From Leishmania mexicana MHOM/GT/2001/U1103 (lineage: Eukaryota; Euglenozoa; Kinetoplastea; Trypanosomatida; Trypanosomatidae): DNA of 64,000 nt. The stretch is taken from positions 2,476,944-2,540,943 of the forward strand of contig NC_018324.1 of the NCBI RefSeq assembly GCF_000234665.1, in the 5' to 3' direction. The notes below the pieces were generated by a model. It worked only from the letters and a program-made list of their open reading frames with translations, searched no databases and was not told the DNA's origin. The position numbers were made by a program, and so were the translations under genes. Positions 50,347 to 60,448 of this stretch are shown piece by piece (position 1 is the stretch's first letter; every line of letters starts with the position of its first letter).

Positions 50347-51839
50347 GGTGATTTGATACGCAACGCGTTTACGAGTGAGGGTGTGTGAGCGACAGCGGTT
50401 GTAGAATGGCGAGCGACCGTGACTATGTGTGGGTGCGGGTGCGAAACAATGGATGTGTGTACACGCACCTGGCAATGCCGTGAAGCACGGGAATAGAGAG
50501 AAGGATTATGCCGGGGGTGGTGAGAAGCGGGTGCAAAAACTGCGAGCAAAGGTAGAGGCGTGAATCGGCTACTGCCAGCGTTGCGCAGAAACATGGCAGT
50601 GGTGGTGGTGGTGGTGGAGGGGCAAAGGGAGGGTAGTCGCATGCAAGGCGAGGCATGGAAGTAAAGTGGAGGGCTATGGGAGGGCCGAGTGCCAAAGAGG
50701 GTGCGCGTGACCACACCCACGCTGCTGCGCTCCCACTAGAGGGCTGCGTCATTTCTGGTGTGTGTCGGGCGTCGGGGTGCCGCAAGGCGTCTTCTCATCG
50801 CCCCACTTCCTCTCTCTCCTCTTCGCGCTGAGTCTCACAGTGTCGAAGAAAATACGGCGAGTAGGGCGAGAGAATGCCGCGCACACGCCGTACAGCCCCT
50901 TCATTCCCAGTGCAGCGTTCCGCTGCGTCGGTGCAGCTGTGCACTTTGGTCGACCACTAGCCTTTTATCCTGCAGGGGTGCAGGTATATGGCGAAACGTA
51001 CTCTGGCACGCATCGTCGCCATGTCCATGCTTGTGCTACTTGCTTGTTAAAGCGCCCGCCTACACACAAATACCTGAGTTTCAGTGACGGCTAAAAAATC
51101 TGTGGAGGAGAAATTCGTGTCTACTGTGCAAAACGACTCTCTTTTCGTCGTTTCAGCGCGTCCATGCGCCGCCACGCAACACGAGTTCCACTCCGCCCTA
51201 CAGCCGCCCAGCCACAGGCACATCGCGTGGTGCCAAGCAGCGCTGTACACGCGGGCGCCACAGCACTCTGCGCCGACTCGGCCACACGAGCAAGGCCTCT
51301 CCCCCAGCCTCCACCTCAACCCACACACCCTCCCAGGCCGCCTCACGGGTCGCCCCCACTGTGCTGGTCGCCACCTGGCGCACCTCTCTCTTTCTCCGTC
51401 TGAGGGGGGAGGTAGCTCAGGCTCCCGTCACACCAGTGGGCAGTGAGGCGGCCGAAGCAGGTACGTGCGAGCCACGCCGACACGCGTGCCTTATATCCTA
51501 GGCATGGCGCAAAGCGTGCTCACGGCCGCAGCTCGCTCCGGCGCAGCGCCATCCACGACCCCAAAGCCGCCATATCCGTAGCGCTGAATCGCTCTCACCT
51601 CCCCCACGTCGTCGGGCACCCTCGAGCCTGTCACCACCACATGTGGCCGTGCATTCGCAGGGATACAAGGGAGGAGGGGGAAGGGGGCCTGCAGGGCCTC
51701 CCCAACGATGAGGCACTGGACCCCGAGATGCCGCGCACTGAGGAGTCCCCCGTCATCAGGGGATAAACAAGCGAAAAAAAATGTGAGTAGCAGGCATCAT
51801 CACTGCCAGGTAGGTCTTGACGTCCTCGGAGGGCATGAC
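50347..51839. other. Intergenic spacer (MTr1 3' UTR / PGAM leader)
   Basis: About 1.5 kb. The retroposon copy A fills 51140-51762. Between it and PGAM are a (GGT)n stretch at 50598-50617 and C/T tracts of the PGAM leader. No additional gene. Confidence 0.6.
51140..51762 (-). mobile_element. SIDER-type retroposon, full-length-looking (copy A), sense to genes
   Basis: Read on the minus strand it starts at 51762 with CCCTGATGACGGGGGACTCC, and GGGGTCCAGTGCC follows within 45 bp. The same block marks the 5' ends of copies C and D. It ends near 51140 in GACGAAAAGAGAG, after which identity with copy B stops. Its last 441 bp (51140-51580) match copy B (57393-57833) without any indel. It begins 78 nt after the MTr1 stop codon, so it should be in the MTr1 3' UTR in sense orientation. 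This is the arrangement in which SIDER2 elements are reported to affect mRNA stability and translation in Leishmania. SIDER subfamily not determined. Confidence 0.78.
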
Positions 51840-53042
51840 TCACTCGCTGTCTTCGCCTTCACCTAGTGGAGGTGTACGGCCGTCGTTAGACCCCGCCACC
51901 GGCCTCTTTTCGATCCCTTTGGCTTTGAGCTCCTCGGTCATGGCGGGGGCAGCGTCGAGGATCATTTGCAACGCAATCACTTGGTTCGTCGCCACTGCAG
52001 TGTTCATTTCCCGCACGTCGGCCATGAAAACGACATCCTGCAGGCACCACTCTCGCGGAATCAGCTCCGGCACGTGCTCGTTGTCCACAAACCCTACTTC
52101 GTAGAAGCAATCAAGGTACCGACTCCACCCCTCGCTCGGATAGCCGAGGAAGTCGACACAGACCAAGTATCGCTCGCTATTCACAACACGACTGTGGCGC
52201 GGTTTGGCGACGTGGACGCGCCGGTACATACAACACGACAGGTACAAGACAGCCCTCGACAGCGGTGAAAACGTGTCGAAGAGCTTCAGCACAAAACAAC
52301 CGCCTTTGCGAAGTAGTTTGAGGGCCGTGAGCCACTGCCCGTACATGATGCGAGATGAGATTGTCTCCTGGTAGTTGGCGACGGAGAAGTCGACGTTGAA
52401 GCCGCCGTCGGCGACAACGAGAAGCATCGGTGCAGCCTTGGTGATGGACGCGAGACAGTCGATGTTGCACAGTTTGAAGATGTCTCCCGTGCCATCAAGG
52501 CCGTAGGTACAGGTAAACTGCGGCGATTTGAGAAGATGAGCGTACCAATCAAGTCCGCTCACGCCCGCGAGTGTCATGCCATATCCGTGCAGGTGCCGCC
52601 ACCCCTGCCTTCGGCCGGCTTGGAATAACGCCTGGCTGAAGGCGCCGGGGCCGCCGCACACGTCCGCAAACGAAAAGTTGCGCGGCCGCTTCATCGACTT
52701 GCCACGCAACAGCTTCGAAAGTTCCATCCAGACCCCAGTGGACTCCATTGACTCGAGCAGCTTGTGTCCTGCGCGGTTCGAGAAGTTCCGCTGCTCCCCG
52801 CTGACAGCCAGCGGAAAGAGTTTATTACGAGTGGCCGTGTACGTCTCCGCCGGAATGACGTCCAGCTGCGTCTTCACAGCCCACAACTGCTCACGAAGAG
52901 CAGCTTGCTCATCATCGAAGGCATCGCACCAGTGGTGCTGCTTGAAGTGTTTGCAGCTCAGAGACGCCAGTGGTGGCAGTTCGGCGTCCCTGCCGCGGCG
53001 AATGAGAAACTCCAAAGAGCGATCCTCGACCGTCTTCTTCAT
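51840..53042 (-). CDS. MTR1: Cap-1 2'-O-ribose methyltransferase (MTr1 type)
   Basis: 400 residues from the ATG at 53042. The enzyme methylates the 2'-OH of the first transcribed nucleotide of the spliced leader, part of the hypermethylated cap 4. It has a Rossmann fold with [15 protein letters not shown] (125-139) as SAM motif I, as in CMTR1 (FADVCAGPGGFSEY). The K-D-K-E tetrad can be placed at K94 ([12 protein letters not shown]), D212 (VVADGG), K253 (CFVLKLFD) and E290 ([10 protein letters not shown]). The C-terminal 100 residues lack the WW and guanylyltransferase-like parts of human CMTR1, consistent with the compact trypanosomatid enzyme. TbMTr1 is, from memory, next to PGAM in T. brucei as well. 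Nuclear location expected. The ATG follows a C/T tract near 53110-53140. Confidence 0.94.
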   Translation of the reverse strand: MKKTVEDRSLEFLIRRGRDAELPPLASLSCKHFKQHHWCDAFDDEQAALREQLWAVKTQLDVIPAETYTATRNKLFPLAVSGEQRNFSNRAGHKLLESMESTGVWMELSKLLRGKSMKRPRNFSFADVCGGPGAFSQALFQAGRRQGWRHLHGYGMTLAGVSGLDWYAHLLKSPQFTCTYGLDGTGDIFKLCNIDCLASITKAAPMLLVVADGGFNVDFSVANYQETISSRIMYGQWLTALKLLRKGGCFVLKLFDTFSPLSRAVLYLSCCMYRRVHVAKPRHSRVVNSERYLVCVDFLGYPSEGWSRYLDCFYEVGFVDNEHVPELIPREWCLQDVVFMADVREMNTAVATNQVIALQMILDAAPAMTEELKAKGIEKRPVAGSNDGRTPPLGEGEDSE

Positions 53043-54555
53043 TGTGCACTGCCCCTGTCGCGCTGAGTGACTCGCTGCAGCAAACAGCGGCAGACGCCCG
53101 CTCTTGATCAAGAGAGCCGAGAGGGGTGGAGAAGGGGAAGGGTTTGACACCACACACACACACACATGCAGATATAGAAGCAGGGAGGAGAAACGAAGAG
53201 ATGCAACGAGGGAGGGTGAGGCGGTGCGAGAGGGAAGAGAGTTGTGTCGTGCAGTGGTGCCTCACGAGCAAAGTCATGGTCGCACCCTCAGACGCGCTAT
53301 GCACATGAGGAGTGGCGAGGCACTTTTGCACAGATCCAACGGCGCCAAAGGTTAAGAGTGTGCATGCCTGAGCGTGATTGCCCTCGTCACCTACAGTCCT
53401 CGGTATGTTTCCTCTCTTGCGCTGTGCTCCCTGTCGTCTCTCGTGTTTTCCCTCGTGAAAGGCAGAAGACATAAAGAAAAGTGCGGAGGTGGCGACAGAG
53501 TCGCAATGAAATGGAAGGCGCCCCTCTCGGGAAGCGAAACAGAGAAGGGTTGATAGAATCAACGGAGTTGAACAACAACAAAAAACAGGAAGGTTGAAAT
53601 GAATGAATAGGCACTTGCGTTGGAATAATCGATAGATAGGTACGTGTGCAGAGCTACGAGAACTGTGGTGGGGTGGGAGGGGAGGGGTGGCGTGCGCGGA
53701 TGGAACAGGAGGACCGCTTGAGGAAATATGGGGGGGGGGCAGTACGGCGAGAAGAGACGCAGGGGGTACGACGGCTATTAGCCGTGGCGTTGGAGTCGAG
53801 AAGTAATACCGCGTCATGATCTCCCCCTCCCCGCATATTGCCTTCTTCTTTCGTCTTCGTGTAAGCGGGTCTTCACGATTCCTTTCGCTCCCATTTTAGT
53901 GAGTCCTTATGATGCGATCCACCTCACCGTGACATCAGGGTCCAGTGCTCACTCTTTGTAAGGAGACCAAGTGCCTGCAGCCTGCCCTCGAGTGCAGCCT
54001 CCGGCTCTTGGTGTCTGCAAAGACGTGTGGGCCGGTACGGTGCCGATGAAACATCCGGTCATCATCAGGATGGACCCAGATCACTACGAATCGAGCCGAC
54101 GATTCAAGCACTGTAGGTATTTGCCAACTGCTTCTCTTCTCCTTTGGCTGCGTTGCGGTGCTTTCTGCGCGTAATGCGGGACGTAGATCGTGCAGTGTGC
54201 CGTAGAATGGCAGTGGGATGAACGATGGCGAGCGGTGTTCGTGGGCCCGGCTCAATGGACATCGCCGCCGTGAGACAGAGGTGGGCGCGCTGTGGTTCTG
54301 TCAGTGCATTCGTTGCTCGTGGTGGAATGAGCATACGGTGAAACCAAAAAAACGTTTTTCTTTTCCTTGTGTGTGCGCGGGTGTGTGAGAACCCGCACCC
54401 TTGGCAGGTTTTCCATCTGCTTCCCGTTGTTATGCGCGCCTGCACGACTGCGGGTGCCCATTCATCGCTGAGGACGCGTTTGCCGCTGCACATCCCCCTT
54501 CGTGCCTTTGTCTGGGCTTTTTTTTCTGCGTCACTCAAGCGTTCCTTTTCTTCGA
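53043..54555. other. Intergenic spacer with degenerate retroposon and (CA)n
   Basis: About 1.5 kb. (CA)n at 53149-53166 is just upstream of MTr1; G-run at 53732-53740; retroposon copy D near 53900-54130. No gene. Confidence 0.6.
53900..54130 (+). mobile_element. Degenerate SIDER-like retroposon fragment (copy D), antisense to genes
   Basis: CCGTGACATCAGGGTCCAGTGC (within 53927-53948) corresponds to the 5' block of copies A and C. The following 170 bp align by eye with copy C to TCACTACGAATCG (54082-54094) with small indels. Downstream similarity fades by about 54130, though the element may run to about 54330. It lies between the MAPR stop and the MTr1 start, reversed with respect to transcription. 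Confidence 0.62.
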
Positions 54556-54996
54556 TTACGGTGTGAGCATCTTCTGTCGCGCATAGTACGCCTCATCCGG
54601 AACAAAGACGCCAATCACAGGGTATTTGCTGTCGAACTTTGCCGCCCACTCATCAAGGCTTTGCATGCGCTCTGGAGTGAGGTCGTCCCAGTTCGCATTT
54701 GCCTCCTCGTCACTGATCAGCATCTTGCCGAGACAGCGTGACACCTCCTTCCCAGCAAATACCGCGTACGAGTTGCCAGGACCGTAGAAGGCGGCCCCGC
54801 CCGTGCAGTCATAGACTTTACCTTTCACAGACATGTAGATTGGTGTACTGTTCTCGCCAGTAAACTGGGCCAGCTCTGCTGCAGTGAAGGATTTCATTTC
54901 GGCTTTCTTGTCTGCCTTGGCCTCTCTGTTGCCGTCGTCACTCGTGGCTTCTTCCTTGGAATCACTCCTTCGACTCCAGAAGCTCCACCAGCTCAT
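54556..54996 (-). CDS. Cytochrome b5-like heme/steroid-binding (MAPR) protein
   Basis: 146 residues from the ATG at 54996; the open frame to 55350 crosses a strong pyrimidine tract and an AG at 55009-55010, so it is leader. The domain at about 36-133 has the PGRMC/MAPR hallmarks: FTAAELAQFTGENSTPIYMSVKGKVYDCTGG, then FYGPGNSYAVFAGKEVSRCLG, and ERMQSLDEWAAKF near the end. These proteins bind heme through tyrosines rather than the paired histidines of true cytochrome b5; Y63, Y71 and Y77 are candidates. PGRMC proteins have an N-terminal TM anchor; here there is only the short hydrophobic MSWWSFW, so it may be soluble or peripherally attached. Roles in sterol or heme metabolism are family knowledge. 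Confidence 0.92.
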   Translation of the reverse strand: MSWWSFWSRRSDSKEEATSDDGNREAKADKKAEMKSFTAAELAQFTGENSTPIYMSVKGKVYDCTGGAAFYGPGNSYAVFAGKEVSRCLGKMLISDEEANANWDDLTPERMQSLDEWAAKFDSKYPVIGVFVPDEAYYARQKMLTP

Positions 54997-55008
54997 TGAG
55001 CACCTCGT

Positions 55009-55010
55009 CT
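55009..55010 (-). promoter_or_regulatory. Predicted spliced-leader acceptor AG (MAPR gene)
   Basis: Sense CCCCCCTCCCCTCCCCTCGG is followed by TCTGCTACACAG, with the AG here, 12 nt before the ATG at 54996. Confidence 0.6.
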
Positions 55011-55553
55011 GTGTAGCAGACCCGAGGGGAGGGGAGGGGGGTTGCGGTACGGCAGGCAGAACGAGATGCCGTGTGAGAAGGCACGGCAGAAAATGGACTG
55101 GGTGATAGCGGTGTAGTGCGGAGTCGGCGCTCCAGTGGATAATTTGGTGTGGGGGAGAGCCGTAGAGAAAGTCCAAACAAAAAAAACGCGGCGCGTAGAA
55201 CACGAAGCGCCACAGGCCAACAACAAGGTGAAAATGAAAGTCGATCTCTCGCTCGCTCGCTCTCTCCGCTTGTAAGCGGTGCAGCGGAAGGGGACAAGAG
55301 AGCAAAATGGCGGTGGGGAAAAAGAAAACAAGGGACACCGGCAGAGCCACCTGTGCGGGTGACAGTGCCTACGCGCACAAATAGTAGACGAACAACCAGA
55401 GAGTGAAATGCTCTGCCTTCTCTTGTGCTGTGCGCAGTGGATAACGCAGATGAAGAGAGGAGGGAAGAGGACAGCGGTAGAGTGGGGAATGGACGGGGCG
55501 ATGGCAGAGGGCAATCTAGTGCTCTGAACAGTCGCCCGCAGCCATATGCAGTG

Positions 55554-55575
55554 GTGTGTGTGTGTGTGTGTGTGT
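55554..55575. repeat. (GT)n microsatellite
   Basis: Eleven GT units, about 560 bp upstream of the MAPR ATG and 650 bp downstream of the next gene's stop. Confidence 0.9.
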
Positions 55576-56229
55576 ATTGGTGCGTGTTTGTGGGCCATGC
55601 GTGGTGAAGGGGCGGAGGTAAAGGGAGGAGGTGCACAACGGTGTCAATGGAAAAAAAATAGAGAAAGGGACGAGTGATAATGACACGGCCGCGCAACACC
55701 ACCACCACTGTGCGGCCGCCAACTCAGAAGCATCGAAATTGGATAAGGAGAAAGGGTTGGATGAGACCCGCTACTTGAGAAGCCTTGCCCCCGCTTTTCT
55801 CAGAGTGCCGGCAGTAAGGCAGGCAGGGCTGGGCCACTCCCTCACATAAGTGTGGTGATAATGTCTCCACCCGCATGTGCTGACGACATGGACGGAACGC
55901 ATGGTTATCGCTGTGGACATGAGGGAGAGAACAGAAATGGTACATGCCACGCATAGACAAACGCCATGGTGGATACGCCAACACATGAGCAGCAGCACAC
56001 CAGATTGAGTGCTTTACATGACGGCCGCCACCGATGTGCACCGACGTTTTCCCTTTCCCATGACCACGCACAGATGCACATATTCAATCGAAGAGGAAGC
56101 GCATGTACGTGCGAGAGGGGCGGGAGGCACACAAGAAAAGAAAAGCGTGGCAGCAACCGCCGAACACAAGAAGCGCGCCCAGTTCAGGCTTCGCCGAATA
56201 CTGACAGTCATCATCACCAGTATTGCTCG

Positions 56230-56715
56230 CTACACTGTGGGGTACCTCTTGGCTAACGTCTCCTTCAGCTGCATACCAAAGTCCAGCGCCTTTTGGTTCA
56301 TGAGCGCCCGCTGCTCCTCTACCTTCGCTTCCCACTGCTCGATCTCGGCCTCTCTGCGCTCAGTCAGCTCCGCTATCTTCACGCGCAGCGCCTCATTCTC
56401 CGCCTCGGCCTCGTGCGCCGTCTTCTCCATATTCAGGTGGCGCTGCTGGAGTTGGTCGAGATTCGATGTCGCATAGTTTGTGACAATCTTTACCGTCACA
56501 TCCAAGTCATGGTTCTCCTGCTCCGTCAGTACCTCGGCCTCGGCGATGCGTCGCTCGAGCTCGGCGATCTGAGCGTTGAGGCGGAGGCCCTGGTCTGTAC
56601 AAATGGACAGCATCTTTTCCACTGCTGCGCACTGTTGAGACAGAAATTCGAGCTTTTCCTTTCGGGCCGCAATCACCTCCGGGGAGACGTTGCTCTTGAA
56701 ACCCTTGGGCGGCAT
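56230..56715 (-). CDS. Coiled-coil protein, possibly DRC12/CCDC153-like
   Basis: 161 residues from the ATG at 56715, preceded by an acceptor at 56733-56734. The start MPPKGFKSN is followed by nearly continuous coiled coil from about 15 to 150 with regular heptads (LNAQIAELERRIAEAEVLTEQ, ALRVKIAELTERREAEIEQW). The end is MNQKALDFGMQLKETLAKRY. MPPK start, length and a terminal helix resembling YEEILHDSLDRLLAKL suggest CCDC153, named DRC12 in the dynein regulatory complex, but coiled coils match one another easily. If right, it would be a second nexin-link component in this window with DRC1. Otherwise a cytoskeletal or flagellar structural protein. Confidence 0.8.
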   Translation of the reverse strand: MPPKGFKSNVSPEVIAARKEKLEFLSQQCAAVEKMLSICTDQGLRLNAQIAELERRIAEAEVLTEQENHDLDVTVKIVTNYATSNLDQLQQRHLNMEKTAHEAEAENEALRVKIAELTERREAEIEQWEAKVEEQRALMNQKALDFGMQLKETLAKRYPTV

Positions 56716-56732
56716 CGCGCGCGCGAGAGAGG

Positions 56733-56734
56733 CT
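56733..56734 (-). promoter_or_regulatory. Predicted spliced-leader acceptor AG (coiled-coil gene)
   Basis: Sense TTCTCTCTCCATACCCTCTC then CCTAG, with the AG here, 17 nt before the ATG at 56715. Confidence 0.65.
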
Positions 56735-57392
56735 AGGGAGAGGGTATGGAGAGAGAATATTGTGAAAAAAAAATAAGACGTCTAGGCGGTGCGTTAGCCG
56801 CTGACACTGAGGCGCTGGGGCAGGCAGGGGTTGTACATACATATACGTCTACTCCCGTTGCGCACGATGAGACGAGAATTGTGCAAGAGGAGAAGATGGT
56901 CGAGAGAGTTTTTGTGTTTGTGCCACCAGAGCTCCGCGTGGGTGTGGCTAAAGCGAAAGTGAGGAATTCGATGAGGTACAGTAAGCCGGTCCGTGTCACT
57001 TTGCAGACACACGCCCTTTGGTCCGATCACGGGTGCCTGGCCCTCGATTCTACCGGAATCAGCGCAAGTATGGCGCGATGCCGGTGGTTCCGCAACGATG
57101 GCAGCGGGCTCGACAAGAGAGAAAGAAAGCACCTAAAACGGTTGCCGCATTCCGCCCGCTTGCCCACGTGCAAGCAGCGTGACAGAGGAGAAGGGTTCTA
57201 GAGGGCAGTCCATAGCACGGCGATCATCAAGGGTATGCAGGAGTCCTCGTCAAATGTGCACACAAAAAAGCTGATCAGCAAGAAAGCAAGAAAGAGAGAG
57301 AGCGAAGGCGGGGAGTGGCCGGGGGAAGAGTGGAGAGACGCGTGCTTTCCCCCGCCTTCTCCCAAGAAAACAGAAGCGAGGAAGCCAGACAT

Positions 57393-57833
57393 TCTTTTCG
57401 TCGTTTCAGCGCGTCCATGCGCCGTCACGCAACACGAGTTCCACTCCGCCCTACAGCCGCCCAGCCACAGGCACATCGCGTGGTGCCAAGCAGCGCTGGA
57501 CACGCGGGCGCCACAGCACTCTGCGCCGACTCGGCCACACGAGCAAGGCCTCTCCCCCAGCCTCCACCTCAGCCCACACACCCTCCCAGGCCGCCTCACG
57601 GGTCGCCCCCACTGTGCTGGTCGCCACCTGGCGCACCTCTCTCTTTCTCCGTCTGAGGGGGGAGGTAGCTCAGGCTCCCGTCACACCAGTGGGCAGTGAG
57701 GCGGCCGAAGCAGGTACGTGCGAGCCACGCCGACACGCGTGCCTTATATCCTAGGCATGGCGCAAAGCGTGCTCACGGCCACAGCTCGCTCCGGCGCAGC
57801 GCCAAGCACAACCCCAAAGCTGCCATACCAGTA
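57393..57833 (-). mobile_element. SIDER-type retroposon, 5'-truncated (copy B), sense to genes
   Basis: 441 bp aligned to copy A at a constant offset of 6253 bp, with no indels and ten mismatches by my count; only four of these fall in the first 410 bp. Both copies share the same 3' end (57393 and 51140). Copy B stops at 57833 where copy A continues another 182 bp to its 5' block. Truncation at the 5' end with an intact 3' end is what target-primed reverse transcription produces. It begins 254 nt after the stop of the OST-alpha-like gene. Confidence 0.8.
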
Positions 57834-58086
57834 ACTACCAAAGAAAGAAGAAAGCAAAGGCAAAAAGTCGGAGAAGAGCGACAGTAACGCGCGAGACGAG
57901 AAGCGGTTGCGACAACCAAGAGGCGGAGGTGCGAGAAGAGCCCCTTCACACGCCCAAGAAGAGAAAGGGCGAGAGAGCAGAAAGTGCACAAAGTACATCC
58001 ACACGCACCTCATCACAGATGCTCTGGGTAAAAAATCGCCTCACCGCCCCGCGCGGCTTCTTTATTTCGCCCTCTCCCTCACTTGC

Positions 58087-59205
58087 TCACCGGTTGTGCA
58101 CGATGTCGCTCACATCCATCAGTATATCCTCGTGCTTCAGTGTGTACTTGAGGTTCTCCGTGACGGAATAGCGGATAGGCGGAATGTTGCGCGTCTGCCC
58201 ACCTTCCGGGTTCGAGGTGTCCTCAATAACGCAACCGTCGGCGCCGCCGTTGACGATGTACTCGTCGCTGCCGAAGCAGTACTTGTGTGCGAAGGCAACA
58301 AACATCATCTCTACGCAAATCAGTAAGTCCTGCAGCGCCGCCGGGGTGTCCTCGGCCTTCCAATACGAGAATGTGGGCAGCAGACCTGCGGCTGATATGA
58401 ACTGGATGAGCAAGCCCTGCCAAAAGGAAAGGAAGACTACCGCCTTGATGCACAAAAACTTCAAGAACACATTGCGGCCCTCTATCAAACCCTTCAAGCC
58501 CATGTAAAAGTAGAGCAACGCTGTGAAAGCCACCGTGATGGAGATGTTGTATACCAAGTACGTCCAGAACCTTCCCTTGGTAAGGTCAAACATGCTCGAG
58601 CCCATCGCGTTCTTGGCCGTGAGGATGAGGACAATAATCGTGACAAGCGGCTTCAGCAGCATAAACTGAAAGAGGCAGAGGCGGCAGTTTTGTACGAAGG
58701 TCGGGGTCACCTTGATGGGCTCTAGGTAGCAGAAAGGAAAGATCTGCCGCACCGGCGGGCGGTCCTCGATCATGAGGGTGCGGTACACCGTGTCGATGCC
58801 ACCCATCAGAGCCATCATGAGCTGGAAGAAGGCGTAGATGACGTAGCTCTCGTACGTGTCGCGGATAAGGTTGAGATACTCTGCCACGCCAGGGGCGAGA
58901 AGGCTGATCGAAGAGATGACGGCGAACACGGGCACCATGAACAGAATGCGCACAATTTTCGTCTGACACTCCGGGTCAGAGAAGCAGGTGAGATGCTCAA
59001 GAATTTGGAAGAGCGACATCAGTGTTGCGAAGATGGCACAGTAGCCGGCGATAAAGTTCGGCACGACACTCTGGTTTTTCAAGACCATCGACAGGATAAT
59101 GTAGATGAAGAGGAGAAGACCCACCACACAGGAAAAGGTGCCGACCCAGTAGTACATCTTGCGCCGCTCCGTGTTCCATCGCTGGAGAACAGAGAGGACA
59201 CTCAT
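58087..59205 (-). CDS. OST-alpha/TMEM184 family seven-TM protein
   Basis: 372 residues from the ATG at 59205. Seven hydrophobic segments are visible from MYYWVGTFSCVVGLLLFIYI onward. The family hallmarks are present: YESYVIYAFFQLMMALMGG (about 130-148, the conserved YEAxxIYxFxxLL block), PFCYLEPIKVTPTFVQNCRLCLFQFMLLKPLVTI (about 170-205) and a late KFLCIKAVVFLSFWQGLLI (about 265-283). Relatives are TMEM184 in animals, LAZ1 in plants and the alpha subunit of the organic solute transporter. Proposed roles are solute transport or vesicle trafficking. The cytosolic tail is polar and ends DVSDIVHNR. The upstream frame to 59670 is Ser/Phe/Cys-rich leader. Retroposon copy B lies in the expected 3' UTR. 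Confidence 0.93.
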   Translation of the reverse strand: MSVLSVLQRWNTERRKMYYWVGTFSCVVGLLLFIYIILSMVLKNQSVVPNFIAGYCAIFATLMSLFQILEHLTCFSDPECQTKIVRILFMVPVFAVISSISLLAPGVAEYLNLIRDTYESYVIYAFFQLMMALMGGIDTVYRTLMIEDRPPVRQIFPFCYLEPIKVTPTFVQNCRLCLFQFMLLKPLVTIIVLILTAKNAMGSSMFDLTKGRFWTYLVYNISITVAFTALLYFYMGLKGLIEGRNVFLKFLCIKAVVFLSFWQGLLIQFISAAGLLPTFSYWKAEDTPAALQDLLICVEMMFVAFAHKYCFGSDEYIVNGGADGCVIEDTSNPEGGQTRNIPPIRYSVTENLKYTLKHEDILMDVSDIVHNR

Positions 59206-60448
59206 TGTGGTGACGACAATATGCGGGATACAGGCAGAGCACAAAAAGATGCAGGAGGCAATGCCGAGCAGTGCGGCAGCAACGAAAAAAAAAACTAGCG
59301 TGAACAATGCGTCAGCACGCAGCGAAAGAACGAAGACACGTCCACGAAACTGCGAGCCCCTCTCTCGCGATCGCGTGCGCCACCACCAGCAGCAGCGATA
59401 AATAAAGCGGCAACACGAGCGCGCACACAGACACAGATCCGTTGGATGAGCGGCGAGACCTGCACAACCACAAAACACACAGAGGGAGACACAGAGAAAA
59501 CTAAAGCAAAAGGTAAAAAAAGGAAAGAAAGGGGAGAAGAACAGGCGAAAGATGAAATTGGCCCTCGCGCAGTCACGGAGACAAGAGTGAGCTGTATGTG
59601 GCTCTTCTGCAGCACGTGAAAAACCTGTGGGTGCACGGTGGTGCGTAGCGCAATGACGGAAGCACAACAAACCCCCGGAAGAAAGCAGCGGAGATGATTA
59701 TAGGGGAAATGATGCGCTCACTTCTCTCCCGCGCGCTTCGACGGCAAATGATGTAGCGCAGTAATGATGAGGGAAGGTGGATAGAGAAAGAGGAGCAGGT
59801 GCACGCTACGGGGTGTGGAAGAGGCTGAAAGTAGATAAATATGCGCTTTTTGTTATGCGTGTGTGCCTGTGTGTGTGTGTGTGTGTGTGTTTGTCCCTGT
59901 GCCGCGGTGTAGTCGGAGTGTTCAAATGCTGTCGGCATGCGCGCAACGGAAGACACCAAAAGAGGCGGAGAGAGGACACAAGATCAGAGAAAATGCGTGG
60001 CCATCGCGTGAGATGTTGCACCATGAGCACAGCTACACGTGTACCCAACGTGGCGGCGCGCGTACAGGATGTGTCAAGCATCTCTGCATGTCGGCAACGT
60101 CCCGTCGAGGAGACATCATGAAGGTTAACGGGAGAAGGAAGGGTAACGGAGAGCACTGCGCGAGGTCATGCGCCGCATTAATATCCTCCACGTCCCCTGA
60201 GAGTCGCTGCTTGGTCAAAGGAGGGAGGGAGAGGGAGGGGGAGGGGATGAAGTAAGCAGCGCTCATGATAAGACGCCTATTTTTTTTCCTAGCCTTCGTG
60301 TGAGACACAAATAGAGTAGCATCAGTGCGCGAATACAACATCTGGGATGTGGACTGCGTGCCTTTTCAGGGCGCCGACGTACCCGCATGCGTGGCAACGC
60401 GGCAGACAAGTAAGGAACGAAACAGCAGAACCATACCACGCCACGTCG
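59206..60448. other. Intergenic spacer with (GT)n
   Basis: About 1.2 kb. A (GT)n tract at 59869-59891 and a T-run at 60281-60288 are the only notable features. No gene. Confidence 0.6.
59869..59891. repeat. (GT)n microsatellite
   Basis: About eleven GT units in the spacer between the ORC-type gene's stop and the OST-alpha-like ATG. Confidence 0.9.

Larger units (their letters stand above)
54997..56229. other. Intergenic spacer with (GT)n
   Basis: About 1.2 kb. A (GT)n tract lies at 55554-55575 and a sense C/T tract at 55021-55045 in front of the MAPR gene. Frames at 54993-55708 (minus) are leader sequence read in other frames. Confidence 0.6.
56716..58086. other. Intergenic spacer with retroposon copy B
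   Basis: About 1.4 kb. Copy B occupies 57393-57833, within the expected 3' UTR of the OST-alpha-like gene. The section 56990-57200 has even composition but no match I can name. Confidence 0.6.

Noticed and set aside
51047..51446. Short frames of nearly identical sequence also found at 57198-57699
   Set aside because: The identity comes from the shared retroposon, not from a duplicated gene.
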